Below, piece by piece: positions 1-8,022 of a DNA stretch of 30,986 nt. The translations under genes were made by a program, and so were the position numbers. The notes beneath the pieces are model-generated. The model had not been told where the DNA came from. It saw nothing but the letters and a program-made list of their open reading frames with translations, and did not search any database. How positions within the stretch are numbered: position 1 is the stretch's first letter; each line of letters begins with the position of its first letter. This stretch comes from a virus, in the IMG/VR virus record IMGVR_UViG_3300025282_000150, positions 1-30,986 of that record. One strand, written 5' to 3'.

Positions 1-3
1 CCA

Positions 4-513
4 ATGAGCAGGGAGAAGGTAAACGCCACCAAGTTGGCCTACCTGTTGGGGGTCTCCCGGCAGACAGTGTACAATTGGCGCAAAGACCCGGAAAGTCCAC
101 AGTCAGACGGGGACGGAAATTACCCCCTGGAGTTGTGGTTGGAGTTTGTCAAAAACAAGGGGCGAGACAACGGGAGTAACCTTACCGAGACGCAACTAAA
201 GAACCGGAGGTTACTCGCTCAATGCAAAAAGTTAGAGGCAGAGTTGTTAATCCTTCAGGGCAAGTGGATACCCCGGAACGTGGTGGGGAGATACATGGAG
301 GACGTGTTTGTTTCCTGCCGTTCCAGGGTAATGGCAAGCACCATGGATGACATTAGCAAGGATGAGATATTAGATGAACTTACCAGACTCAAAAGTGCTG
401 AGCGAGTGGTTGCCCGTTCTAGAGAGATTGGACGAGACGTTTCAAGCCTGGAGGCCCCCCCCGAGGATGACGGTGGCGGAATGGGCGGAGAAGCACCGGA
501 GACTTTCGAGTGA
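4..513 (+). CDS. terminase small subunit (DNA recognition), possibly 5'-truncated
   Basis: This 169-aa protein fits a small terminase subunit, which binds the packaging site on phage DNA and recruits the large subunit. Residues about 5-26 form a helix-turn-helix (LGVSRQTVYNW), as expected for the DNA-binding domain. A charged helical stretch follows (about 58-90, rich in K, E and L) and could be the oligomerisation region. The protein ends in an acidic, glycine-rich tail. Its 3' end overlaps the large terminase gene by 140 bp in another frame, an unusually long overlap. The ATG lies only three bases into the window, so an upstream start cannot be excluded. The call rests on the HTH plus position; sequence similarity to a named family is not obvious by eye. 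Confidence 0.8.
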   Translation: MSREKVNATKLAYLLGVSRQTVYNWRKDPESPQSDGDGNYPLELWLEFVKNKGRDNGSNLTETQLKNRRLLAQCKKLEAELLILQGKWIPRNVVGRYMEDVFVSCRSRVMASTMDDISKDEILDELTRLKSAERVVARSREIGRDVSSLEAPPEDDGGGMGGEAPETFE

Positions 514-2251
514 GTCCAGTGCAAGGCCGGGAGCCTACCGTCTAAAGTCCGCCCCTTACCAGGCCGGCCCCATGGATGCAATCATGGACCCGTCTGTCCA
601 AAGTGTCTGCCTCATGTGGGCTGCCCAGACAGGCAAGACCGAGGTTATCAACAACGTGGTGGGTTACTTTATCCATCAAGACCCCTCCCCAATTTTGTGC
701 CTGCAACCCACCTTGGAAATGGCGGCCACCTGGAGTGGTGACAGGTTGGCACCCATGGTGAGGGACACCCCGGTCCTCAAGCGTCTGGTGTCGGACCCCA
801 AGGCCAGGGACTCGGGCAACACCAGACTCCACAAAAGGTTTCTAGGGGGACACATCACCATGGCCGGCGCCAACTCTCCTGCCTCGTTGGCTGCCCGTCC
901 TATCCGGGTGTTGTTGGCCGATGAGATTGACCGTTACCCGTCCAGTGCCGGCACCGAGGGGGACCCCATCTCCCTGGCAGAACGGAGGACGGACACTTTC
1001 CACAACGCTATAATTATAAAGACGAGCACTCCAACCGTCAAGGGAATAAGCAAGGTGGAAGTGGAGTATTCCATGACGGACCAATGCGAGTGGTTCTGTC
1101 CGTGCCCAAAGTGTGGGGAGTTCCAGACGCTAAAATGGCGGCAAGTGTTTTGGGAGGAGAGACAGATGGAGACGGCACATTACAAGTGCGAATCCTGCGA
1201 GGAGACGTTGAGCGAGCGGGAGCGGTTACAGATGATTGGCAGCGGGGAGTGGAGAGCAACGGAGGAGTTCAACGGCAAGCGTGGTTATTACATTAACGGG
1301 TTGTGTTCCATGTTCCCGGCCAAGAAGGGTTTCAGGAACAGGTTACACCAGGCAGTTGCGGGTTTCCTGGATGCAAAGAAGCGGGGCACGGAAGGGATTA
1401 AGACCTGGACAAACACATTCATGGCGGAGGCATGGGAGGACGTACATGAGGAAATCCAACCCCACTACCTCATGGCAAGACGGGAGACATACACGGCGGA
1501 AGTGCCCGAGGGTGTGGTTATCATCGTTGCCGGTGTGGATGTGCAAGCGGACCGTTTGGAGGCAGAGGCTGTAGGGTTCGGTCCGGGTGAGGAGTCTTGG
1601 TGCATTGAGTACCGGCAGTTTCTAGGGGAACCCTCCCACCCGGGAGTCTGGAAGAACCTGGACGAGTGGTTGCAATCCAGGTTTGAGACGGAGGAGGGCA
1701 GGAGTCTCCCCATCGCAGGGTGCTGCGTGGACTCCGGTTTCCAGGCCCACCTGGTTTACGAGTTTGTTAAGCCGAGGCAACCCCGGAATGTCTTTGCCAT
1801 TAAAGGCATGGGAGGGTTTGGCAAACCCATTGTTAGCCGGCCAAGCAAGTCCAGTGTTAAGCGTGTCCACCTCTACACCATCGGGACCGACACGGCGAAG
1901 GAGTTGATTTATGGAAGGTTACGAATCGAGGACCCGGGTTATGGTTTCTGCCACTTCCAGATTGGCCAGGGATACGACGAGGAATGGTTTAACCAGTTGA
2001 CAAGCGAGAAGGCCGTTACCTCCGTCAAGCGCGGAGTCAAGGCCCGGGCCTGGGTCAAGAAAAGCGGCGGAGCAAGGAACGAGGCGTTAGACATCAGGAT
2101 TTATGCCTACGCGGCCCTGATAATTCTAAACCCCAACCTGGACAAGTTGGCCCGGGCAAAGGATGCGCCACCCAAGACCGACGAGGAGAGGAAACCCAAA
2201 AGGCAGAGACCCCCGAAAGGGGGCGGTTTTGTTGGGAATTTCAGGCATTAA
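374..2251 (+). CDS. terminase large subunit, lambda gpA family
   Basis: This is the packaging motor ATPase and nuclease that cuts concatemeric DNA and pumps it into the prohead. The Walker A-like motif AAQTGKTE is at residues 83-90 and the Walker B motif VLLADEID at 179-186. A zinc-ribbon pair, CPKC (244-247) and CESC (272-275), follows. The nuclease domain begins near GVDVQADRLE (387-396), with acidic residues D389 and D393. The length of 625 aa is normal for the GpA family, whose members usually make cohesive ends, so cos packaging is likely. The start at 374 lies inside the small-subunit gene with AAGGA upstream; an internal ATG at 467 is a weaker alternative, because family members normally keep residues before the TVAEWA motif. 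Confidence 0.96.
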   Translation: MNLPDSKVLSEWLPVLERLDETFQAWRPPPRMTVAEWAEKHRRLSSESSARPGAYRLKSAPYQAGPMDAIMDPSVQSVCLMWAAQTGKTEVINNVVGYFIHQDPSPILCLQPTLEMAATWSGDRLAPMVRDTPVLKRLVSDPKARDSGNTRLHKRFLGGHITMAGANSPASLAARPIRVLLADEIDRYPSSAGTEGDPISLAERRTDTFHNAIIIKTSTPTVKGISKVEVEYSMTDQCEWFCPCPKCGEFQTLKWRQVFWEERQMETAHYKCESCEETLSERERLQMIGSGEWRATEEFNGKRGYYINGLCSMFPAKKGFRNRLHQAVAGFLDAKKRGTEGIKTWTNTFMAEAWEDVHEEIQPHYLMARRETYTAEVPEGVVIIVAGVDVQADRLEAEAVGFGPGEESWCIEYRQFLGEPSHPGVWKNLDEWLQSRFETEEGRSLPIAGCCVDSGFQAHLVYEFVKPRQPRNVFAIKGMGGFGKPIVSRPSKSSVKRVHLYTIGTDTAKELIYGRLRIEDPGYGFCHFQIGQGYDEEWFNQLTSEKAVTSVKRGVKARAWVKKSGGARNEALDIRIYAYAALIILNPNLDKLARAKDAPPKTDEERKPKRQRPPKGGGFVGNFRH

Positions 2252-2356
2252 AAAAAATATAAAAAAAACACCAAAAGGGGTTGACAGCCTAAAAGCTATC
2301 TGTTAGGTAACTTGGACCGGCAGGGAATAAGCCCGAGCCACAAATAAAAAACGAAA
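2252..2356 (+). promoter_or_regulatory. A-rich intergenic leader with possible promoter
   Basis: This gap starts with an A-rich run and then has TTGACA at 2281-2286, a perfect -35 box. No convincing -10 follows at 16-18 bp (TTAGGT or TAGGTA are the best). The leader ends with a 17-base sequence at 2335-2351 that is repeated exactly at 3205-3221, again just before a start codon. Nothing else is seen here. Confidence 0.3.
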
Positions 2357-2563
2357 ATGATTACTGAAATAAATTGGAAATTGGATGCAGTAACAACCGA
2401 CGAGCAAACCATCAATTGCAACGGATGTGATGCAAATTGGTTTGAGACTGCATTGAGATTTGACAATCGGTTTTCAAAGAGAACCGGCAACTCTGTTGAT
2501 AGGTGTCCGAGGTGCAACCAGCGCAAGGATTTCTATTTGTTCCCGCATGGCGGAGTTAAATAA
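2357..2563 (+). CDS. small zinc-ribbon protein, function unknown
   Basis: This 68-aa protein carries two Cys pairs, CNGC (about residues 21-24) and CPRC (about 50-53), separated by some 25 residues. That spacing fits a single zinc ribbon. Such mini-proteins in phages often bind nucleic acid or modulate host proteins, but nothing here says which. It is the first of six small genes sitting between the large terminase and the gpW-like gene. No clear Shine-Dalgarno precedes the ATG; instead an A-rich 17-base repeat lies five bases upstream. The next gene overlaps its end by 17 bp. Confidence 0.7.
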   Translation: MITEINWKLDAVTTDEQTINCNGCDANWFETALRFDNRFSKRTGNSVDRCPRCNQRKDFYLFPHGGVK

Positions 2564-2879
2564 CTCGAAATGCGCCGGGTTATTCAACCGGCGAAGCAAG
2601 TTGAAAACTCCTTGCCACAGTTGTGGGCATTCGTTCGACCAGGATTGGCTTGGCCGCTACGGATGCCCCAACTGCCACGGCGAGGGACTAGAAACCAAAC
2701 CAGAACCAGACAGGAACAAAATGAAAGTTGAAATTAGAAAACAAAAAAGCAACGGCAAGATTGTTGTTTATTTGGTGCAAGGTGACTTGCGGGTAAATAA
2801 GGGATTATTCACAAGCAAGGCAAAAGCAACCAAGGAGGCCAAAAGGATTGCGGACCTCTACGGTTGCCCGGTTGCATAA
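2547..2879 (+). CDS. small zinc-ribbon protein with basic C-terminal domain
   Basis: This is a 110-aa product if read from the ATG at 2547. A zinc ribbon is visible as CHSC and CPNC, about 15 residues apart. The C-terminal half (KVEIRKQKSNGKIVVYL onward) is a small basic alpha/beta stretch ending CPVA. The reading frame is open further upstream, but that part only shadows the previous gene. An internal ATG at 2721 has AGGAA in good position and could give a separate 52-aa product of the C-terminal half, so this locus may be two genes or one with two starts. The function is unknown. Confidence 0.6.
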   Translation: MAELNNSKCAGLFNRRSKLKTPCHSCGHSFDQDWLGRYGCPNCHGEGLETKPEPDRNKMKVEIRKQKSNGKIVVYLVQGDLRVNKGLFTSKAKATKEAKRIADLYGCPVA

Positions 2880-2902
2880 CTAACCAGAAAGGAACTAAAC
2901 AA

Positions 2903-3217
2903 ATGACACGGAGAACAATGTTAAAGGTGTTGGGACTAACCACACTCTCCCCGCTCTGCCTGGAGGCAGGCCCGGGCAAGGATTACCAAGTTAAGTGTGG
3001 ACAAGAGGTTGCCGAGCAGTTAAAGGAGTGGGACGGGTACACAGTCAACGGGTGGGGTCTGGAGTTGGACGTTGATGAGTTGGATAACCTTTACCATTTG
3101 GCAGAGGCTAGGGGGTGGTGGAACAGTTACGAGCAACGCCCCCATGGCGGACATTGGCAAGCAGCAAACCAAACCCCGGAGACCCGGGAACAGTACAAGG
3201 CATTGAGCCACAAATAA
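2903..3217 (+). CDS. small exported protein with twin-arginine-like signal peptide
   Basis: This 104-aa protein begins TRRTMLKVLGL, which matches the Tat consensus (S/T)RRxFLK except for Met in place of Phe. A hydrophobic stretch and a plausible cleavage site near CLEAG follow. The mature part is about 80 aa, acidic and Trp/Tyr-rich, with no family I recognise. The start was chosen because AGGAA lies just upstream and because this ATG puts the double Arg at the N-terminus; an ORF extension to 2864 lacks such signals. Export of a small phage protein suggests an action on the host envelope, for example exclusion, but that is inference. Confidence 0.65.
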   Translation: MTRRTMLKVLGLTTLSPLCLEAGPGKDYQVKCGQEVAEQLKEWDGYTVNGWGLELDVDELDNLYHLAEARGWWNSYEQRPHGGHWQAANQTPETREQYKALSHK

Positions 3218-3223
3218 AAAAAC

Positions 3224-3505
3224 ATGAAAACTGAAATGACAAAACACACAAACGGCCCGTGGTTAATAACAACAATCGACGGGGAGGATTGCCTCATGGT
3301 AGGCGGCGGCGACGGCAGCGACGTTGTTGCGGACATTCGGACAGACCGGCCAGAGGGTGAAGAGGAGGCCAACGCGCATTTGATAGCGAGTGCGCCTGAA
3401 ATGTTGGAGGCGTTGAAGATACTGGCCTTGCCTGCTTTTTTAGCAAAGCACGAGCAGGACGTCGTTGATAAAGCGATTGCCCATGCGGAAGGGAGGGAAG
3501 TATGA
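3224..3505 (+). CDS. small conserved phage protein of the ANAxLIAxAPExLEAL type
   Basis: This 93-aa protein has the recognisable pattern of a small protein found in very many phages and prophages: NGPW near the N-terminus, an acidic middle, then ANAHLIASAPEMLEALK (about residues 49-65). No function is established for this family. Its start codon follows the second copy of the 17-base A-rich repeat by two bases. The gene overlaps the following one by four bases (ATGA), so the two are translationally coupled. Confidence 0.85.
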   Translation: MKTEMTKHTNGPWLITTIDGEDCLMVGGGDGSDVVADIRTDRPEGEEEANAHLIASAPEMLEALKILALPAFLAKHEQDVVDKAIAHAEGREV

Positions 3506-3789
3506 CAACAAAAGACAAACCGTGCGCAACGTGCTTTAACTTGGCCGGCTTTTTCCATGAGGGAATGCCGGCGGCAATTAACGAGTTCCTCGGTGGGGAG
3601 GCAATCGGGAGGGAGTTGATTGTTACCATCCAAAACAAAGAGGGGACCCGGGTGGCGGAGTTGGTGTTTACCAACGTGGAGGCCAAAAGACCGGACCCCG
3701 ACCCCATTATAATAGACGGGGGCATGGTGGAGTGGGGTGTGTCAGGCGCGGCAAAGGGCAACCTCAAGGATGGACTGACAATCAATTAA
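3502..3789 (+). CDS. hypothetical protein
   Basis: This 95-aa protein is not recognised. It has one CATC pair near its N-terminus, an alternating hydrophobic pattern predicting beta strands in the middle (ELIVTIQNKEGTRVAELVF), and a proline/aspartate-rich linker. It starts with the ATGA overlap at the end of the previous gene, so it belongs to the same small operon. Codon use resembles the flanking structural genes. Confidence 0.65.
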   Translation: MTTKDKPCATCFNLAGFFHEGMPAAINEFLGGEAIGRELIVTIQNKEGTRVAELVFTNVEAKRPDPDPIIIDGGMVEWGVSGAAKGNLKDGLTIN

Positions 3790-3790
3790 C

Positions 3791-3961
3791 GTGGCTAAAA
3801 AACCAATCAGGTGTCCCAAGTGTGGTGCCAAGTTGAACCTTGGCAGTCTCATGGGGAGCAGGACAAGCGAGGCCAAAAAGGCATCCTCCCAGGCAAACGC
3901 AAGCAAGCCACCCAAACCGGGGGCACGTCCGAGGGGCAGACCCTGCAAGGGTGTTATTTGA
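3791..3961 (+). CDS. mini zinc-finger protein with AT-hook-like tail
   Basis: Reading from the GTG at 3791 gives 56 aa: an N-terminal IRCPKCGAKL zinc knuckle and a very basic Ala/Pro/Lys-rich C-terminal half ending RPRGRPCKG, which resembles an AT-hook (core RGRP). It is therefore probably a DNA-binding protein. The start looks like the phage Com type of small zinc-finger regulators, but it has only one Cys pair plus a lone Cys near the end. The stop codon TGA lies inside the -35 box of the promoter for the next gene. Confidence 0.5.
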   Translation: MAKKPIRCPKCGAKLNLGSLMGSRTSEAKKASSQANASKPPKPGARPRGRPCKGVI

Positions 3962-3985
3962 AACACAGCATTGCGCCCCTACAAT
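3958..3985 (+). promoter_or_regulatory. promoter of the TTGAAA-N16-xACxxT family, before the gpW-like gene
   Basis: The -35 TTGAAA is at 3958-3963 (within ATTTGAAAC) and the -10 TACAAT at 3980-3985, with a 16-bp spacer. The start codon of the next gene lies nine bases after the -10, leaving almost no leader. No Shine-Dalgarno is present. The -35 overlaps the preceding TGA stop. Confidence 0.7.
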
Positions 3986-3994
3986 CGCCATTAA

Positions 3995-4567
3995 ATGGCG
4001 GCGACTGTACCGACAATCGAACCTTACGAGTTAATTGCCGGGGACACACTCAAGTTTAACAAGACGGTGGTGGACTACACCCCGGCAGATGGGTGGTCCC
4101 TGGATTATTCCTTTAGAAGCGACACCGGCACCGGGTTTAACATTGCCGCCACCGGCAACTCCTCCGCCGGTTATTTTGAGGTCAACGTAACGGCTGCGAC
4201 CACCACCAATTACACTGCCGGCACCTATGCGTGGCAAGCCTACTCCTCCAAGTCCGCCGAGCGATTCCTGATTGACTCGGGCAAGTTGGTTATCAAGGCC
4301 AACCTCAATGCCCTGGCCACCTCCGCCACCACCGACCAACGGACCCACGCACGGGTTATGGTCTCGACCATAAGGAGCATTCTGGAGGGACGGGCCTCCT
4401 CGGACATGGAGAGTTACAACATTGGAGGACGGTCCATTAACAAGATACCGATTCAGGAATTGGCGGACCTCCTGCAACGCTACGAGGACAAGTTAAAACT
4501 GGAGGAGGCCAAGCGGCAGACCGACAACAAGCACGGCACCGGGAGACTCGTAAAGGCGAGATTTTAA
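3995..4567 (+). CDS. head-tail joining protein: beta domain fused to a gpW-like domain
   Basis: This 190-aa protein lies between terminase and portal, the position of W in lambda. The C-terminal 80 residues look like gpW: a helix (THARVMVSTIRSILEG), a short strand pair with a glycine turn (YNIGGRSINKI), a second helix (QELADLLQRYEDKLKLEEA), then a basic tail. gpW of lambda is only 68 aa. The extra N-terminal 105 residues are strand-rich (AGDTLKFNKTV and onward) and look like a small beta-sandwich. gpW fills the connector below the portal after packaging; the added domain might stabilise the head neck. The gene appears to have its own promoter and no ribosome binding site. Confidence 0.72.
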   Translation: MAATVPTIEPYELIAGDTLKFNKTVVDYTPADGWSLDYSFRSDTGTGFNIAATGNSSAGYFEVNVTAATTTNYTAGTYAWQAYSSKSAERFLIDSGKLVIKANLNALATSATTDQRTHARVMVSTIRSILEGRASSDMESYNIGGRSINKIPIQELADLLQRYEDKLKLEEAKRQTDNKHGTGRLVKARF

Positions 4568-4569
4568 AC

Positions 4570-6024
4570 ATGGGTTTAGTTGATAAATTAGCCAAGCGGT
4601 TTGGGTTCGTTCGGCATAAAAAAAGGAGTTACAACGGGGCAAACGTTTCCCGGCTAACCAGTGATTGGTTAAGCCCAACGACCACGGCGGACGAGGAGAT
4701 TAGGGGAAACCTAAAGAGGCTCCGGGGACGGTGCCGGGAACTGGAACGCAACAACGATTATGTCCGCCGCTACCTGGACGGCATGGAGAACAACGTGCTT
4801 GGTGCCCATGGCATCGGGTTGCAGATGAAGATTATGGACCAACCCGGCAAACCGGACCGGGCTGCCAACTCTGCAATTGAGCAGGCTTGGAGCACCTGGG
4901 GCAAGGCTGCCAACTGCACACCCACCGGCAAGATGACGTGGCGGGACTTGCAACGGTTGACCCTTCGCAGTTGTGCCCGTGATGGGGACGTGTTGGTCCG
5001 TATGGTTCGCGGTTACAACAACCCGTTTGGTTTTGCCTTGCAGATTATTGAGGCGGACCGTTTGGACTCGGAACATAACCAGACCCTACCCGGCGGTAAC
5101 GAGGTGAGGATGGGTGTGGAGTCGGACCGGTACGGCAAACCGGTTGCCTACCACATCCTGGAAACCCACCCGGGGGACACCTACTCCCCAAGCTACGGCA
5201 AAAAGCAACGCATACCGGCCAACGAGATTTTGCACATATTCAACCAGGAACGAATTAGCCAAACCCGTGGAGTCCCCTGGATGGTCTCGGCAATGACACG
5301 GTTACAGCAATTATCTGGCTACGAGGAGGCAGAGGTCGTGGCGGCCAGAGTTTCAAGTTGTAAGATGGGTTGGTTGCTAAAGGAAAACTCCGAGGGATAC
5401 ACCGGGGAGGAGGACCCGGCGGACCTCAACGTTTTAATGGAGGCCGAACCTGGCACCATCGAAGAACTGCCCAGCGGCATGACGTTCCAGGAATGGAACC
5501 CGTCCCACCCAACGACAGCTTACAAGGACTTTGTTAAGACCTGTCTGCGTGGCATCTCCGCCGGCCTGGGTGTGTCTTACAATATGTTGGCCAATGACCT
5601 GGAGGGGGTCAACTATTCAAGCATCCGGGCAGGGGTGTTGGAGGAGAGGGAACACTTCAAGAAGGTGCAACAATGGTTCACGGACACACTGGTTGGCCCG
5701 GTGTTTGAGTCCTGGCTGGAGTCAAGCATATTGGCAAACCATTTCCCATTTAACATAAACCGGTTTGACAAGATGAATGCCCCGCAATGGAAGCCGAGAC
5801 GGTGGGGATGGGTTGACCCGTTAAAGGATATCCAGGCCAACATAACCGCAGTGGAGCACGGACTTAAATCCCGGCGAGCAATAGTTGCCGAGAGTGGCGG
5901 GGACGTGGAGGACGTGTTTGACCAGATTGCAATGGACCAACAATTGGCCGAGGAGAAGGGTTTGATATTTGGCGACGATTTGAAACAGCAACCCGAAACC
6001 GTACCCTTACAGACAGATGAGTGA
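4570..6024 (+). CDS. portal protein, lambda gpB family
   Basis: This 484-aa protein matches the lambda-type portal family, which forms the dodecameric ring at one head vertex and is the channel for DNA. Recognisable stretches include RRYLDGMENNVLG (about residues 65-77), the Arg-rich N-terminus with repeated RGRCRELERNNDYVRRY, and the conserved GLGVSYNMLANDLEGVNYSSIRAGVLEER block (starting near 335) that is typical of the family. The length is close to normal. It starts three bases after the previous stop and overlaps the protease-capsid gene by eight bases. Confidence 0.96.
   Translation: MGLVDKLAKRFGFVRHKKRSYNGANVSRLTSDWLSPTTTADEEIRGNLKRLRGRCRELERNNDYVRRYLDGMENNVLGAHGIGLQMKIMDQPGKPDRAANSAIEQAWSTWGKAANCTPTGKMTWRDLQRLTLRSCARDGDVLVRMVRGYNNPFGFALQIIEADRLDSEHNQTLPGGNEVRMGVESDRYGKPVAYHILETHPGDTYSPSYGKKQRIPANEILHIFNQERISQTRGVPWMVSAMTRLQQLSGYEEAEVVAARVSSCKMGWLLKENSEGYTGEEDPADLNVLMEAEPGTIEELPSGMTFQEWNPSHPTTAYKDFVKTCLRGISAGLGVSYNMLANDLEGVNYSSIRAGVLEEREHFKKVQQWFTDTLVGPVFESWLESSILANHFPFNINRFDKMNAPQWKPRRWGWVDPLKDIQANITAVEHGLKSRRAIVAESGGDVEDVFDQIAMDQQLAEEKGLIFGDDLKQQPETVPLQTDE
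5980..6007 (+). promoter_or_regulatory. promoter-family member before the protease-capsid gene
   Basis: ATTTGAAAC occurs at 5978-5986 inside the 3' end of the portal gene. With a 16-bp spacer the -10 is TACCCT (6002-6007), a weaker version of the family box. The capsid gene ATG at 6017 follows by nine bases, the same distance as at 3995. The strength is uncertain. Confidence 0.5.
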
Positions 6025-7954
6025 CTTAAAAGAGGAGAGGCACATTGTGGATGTTCAGGAGGACGATACGACCCTGACCATTACCATGGCGAAGAACCCC
6101 CCGGAACCCGAGGAGGAGGAATACGTCCCCGAGGAGGAGGCCGAGGAAGCCGAGGAGGAGGAGGAGGAGGAGCCGGCCCGGGGCGATGTCAAGGTTTTGC
6201 TACATCGTTCCGTCCAGGCGGAGGCCCGTGCCTTGGAACAGGACAACCTGGTGGAGTTGGCCTTTAGCTCCGAGCTGCCCGTTGAGCGGGATGGTTACAT
6301 GGAAGTCCTCGACCATTCCGAGGGCAGTGCAGATTTGACCCGTCTAAACAACGGGGCACCCCTTTTATTAAACCACAAAACCGACGACCAGATTGGTGTG
6401 GTGGAGTCAGCCCGAATAGACAAGGACAAGGTGGGACGTGCCGTTGTGCGCTTCTCCAAGTCCGAGAGGGCACAGGAAATTTACCGGGACGTGAAGGACG
6501 GCATTCGTCGGTTAACGAGTATTGGCTATCATGTCCTCAAGACGGTAAGGGAACGGGCGGAGGAGGGTTTGGACACTCTCCGCGTCACTCGGTTCCTGCC
6601 TCTAGAGCTATCCGTTGTGCCGGTGCCAGCGGACCCCTCGGTTGGAGTTGGCCGTGGTGTAGACGTAGAACAACCACAACAAAAGGAAAAAATTATTATG
6701 TCTGAAGTAGTCCAAGAGAGAGAGACTCCTAACGTTGAGGTTATCGCGGAGAACACCCGCAATGCCGAGTTAAAACGTTCCAAGGAGTTAACGGGCCTGG
6801 GTGCCCGTTACAACTGCATGGATGATGCGTATAACGCAATCCAGGACGGCAAGACTGCCGGGGAGTTTTCCCGGTGGATACTTGATAACCATTTGAAGAA
6901 CGAACCCACCAAGCAGGACACGGGTGAAATCGGCTTGACCGATAAGGAGGCCAAAGACTTCTCCCTGTTGCGTGCTGTCAGGTCCTATTGTGAAAAGGGC
7001 CGGGTGAGTGGTTTCGAGGGTGAAGTTAGCGAAGCGGCAGCCAAACGTTATGGGCGGCCAAATCCTGGCCTTATCATCCCAACCGATGTGTTGGCAAACT
7101 CAAACTTTGCCAAGCGCGATGTCTCCACCGCTGTTGGTGGGGGGGGCACGGTTGCAACGGACCTACTCGGCACCAACTTCATTGATGCCCTGCGGAATAA
7201 ATCCGTTGTCCAGCAAACCGGTGCCACCGTGCTTAACGGCTTGGTTGGTGACGTGGCGATTCCAAGACTTGCCACAAACGCAACCGGTTACTGGTTAACG
7301 GACGAGACCACTGCCATTACCGAGAGTCAGGCGACATTTGACCAGGTGACACTCTCACCCAAGTCGCTCGGCACTTACAGTGAGGTTAGCAAGCAGTTGT
7401 TGGCTCAGGGTTCACTGGACGTGGAGGGTTTAATCCGTGATGACATGGTTAAAGTCCTGGCAATTGCCGAGGACCTGGCAGCCATTTCAGGCACAGGAAC
7501 AGAACAACCCACGGGTATTACCGGCCAGACCAACGTTGCCGATGTTGCAGCAACGTCCTCTCCCTATACGGATGTTGTGAACATGGAGAAGGAGGTTGCG
7601 GTTGATAATGCGTTGAGCGGGTCCCTCTCCTATGTTGCAGGGGCGGGAGTCATTGCGAAGATGAAGGTAACCGAGATTGCCGCCAATACGGCACGGTTCA
7701 TCTACGAAAACGGAATGGTCAACGGTTATCCCATGCATTTGAGCAACCAGGTCCCGGCCCCATCAACTGCCACGGTTATCTTTGGCAATTGGTCGGACCT
7801 CCTGATTGGTCACTGGCAGGGTGTGGATATCACCATAGACCCCTATTCAAAGGCGGAATATCGACTGGTTAAACTGGTCGTTGCAATCTGGGCGGACATA
7901 GCCGTTAGACACGGTCAGTCGTTCTCCAAATGTGACGATTATGTGATAGCGTAG
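6017..7954 (+). CDS. prohead protease-major capsid protein fusion (HK97 type)
   Basis: A single 645-aa frame carries both functions. Residues 1-57 are extremely acidic (a run of Glu from 31 to 52). Residues 58-210 are a caudovirus prohead protease: FSSELPVER (83-91), EVLDHS (96-101), LLLNHKTDDQIG with H120, and TSIGYHV with S168 as likely catalytic residues, then LELSVVPVPAD. From about 240 the protein is an HK97-fold major capsid (ARYNCMDDAYNAI, delta-like helix, LIIPTDVL, then the P and E regions). An internal ATG at 6698 (residue 228) has AAAGGA upstream and would give a 418-aa capsid alone. The protease presumably cuts itself from the capsid during maturation. Confidence 0.95.
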   Translation: MSDLKEERHIVDVQEDDTTLTITMAKNPPEPEEEEYVPEEEAEEAEEEEEEEPARGDVKVLLHRSVQAEARALEQDNLVELAFSSELPVERDGYMEVLDHSEGSADLTRLNNGAPLLLNHKTDDQIGVVESARIDKDKVGRAVVRFSKSERAQEIYRDVKDGIRRLTSIGYHVLKTVRERAEEGLDTLRVTRFLPLELSVVPVPADPSVGVGRGVDVEQPQQKEKIIMSEVVQERETPNVEVIAENTRNAELKRSKELTGLGARYNCMDDAYNAIQDGKTAGEFSRWILDNHLKNEPTKQDTGEIGLTDKEAKDFSLLRAVRSYCEKGRVSGFEGEVSEAAAKRYGRPNPGLIIPTDVLANSNFAKRDVSTAVGGGGTVATDLLGTNFIDALRNKSVVQQTGATVLNGLVGDVAIPRLATNATGYWLTDETTAITESQATFDQVTLSPKSLGTYSEVSKQLLAQGSLDVEGLIRDDMVKVLAIAEDLAAISGTGTEQPTGITGQTNVADVAATSSPYTDVVNMEKEVAVDNALSGSLSYVAGAGVIAKMKVTEIAANTARFIYENGMVNGYPMHLSNQVPAPSTATVIFGNWSDLLIGHWQGVDITIDPYSKAEYRLVKLVVAIWADIAVRHGQSFSKCDDYVIA

Positions 7955-7976
7955 GAGTTAATTAGTTAGTGCATGG

Positions 7977-8007
7977 GGGGAGGGGGTTAGCCTCCTCTCC
8001 CCTTTTT
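7977..8007 (+). terminator. intrinsic terminator after the capsid gene
   Basis: A G-rich arm at 7977-7986 pairs with a C-rich arm at 7993-8002 to form a stem of about 10 bp including wobble pairs, with a loop of six bases, directly followed by five T (8003-8007). This is the classic rho-independent arrangement and sits 22 bases after the capsid stop. It would limit transcription into the tail genes. Confidence 0.75.
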
Positions 8008-8022
8008 ACTTTAAAACGGTGG

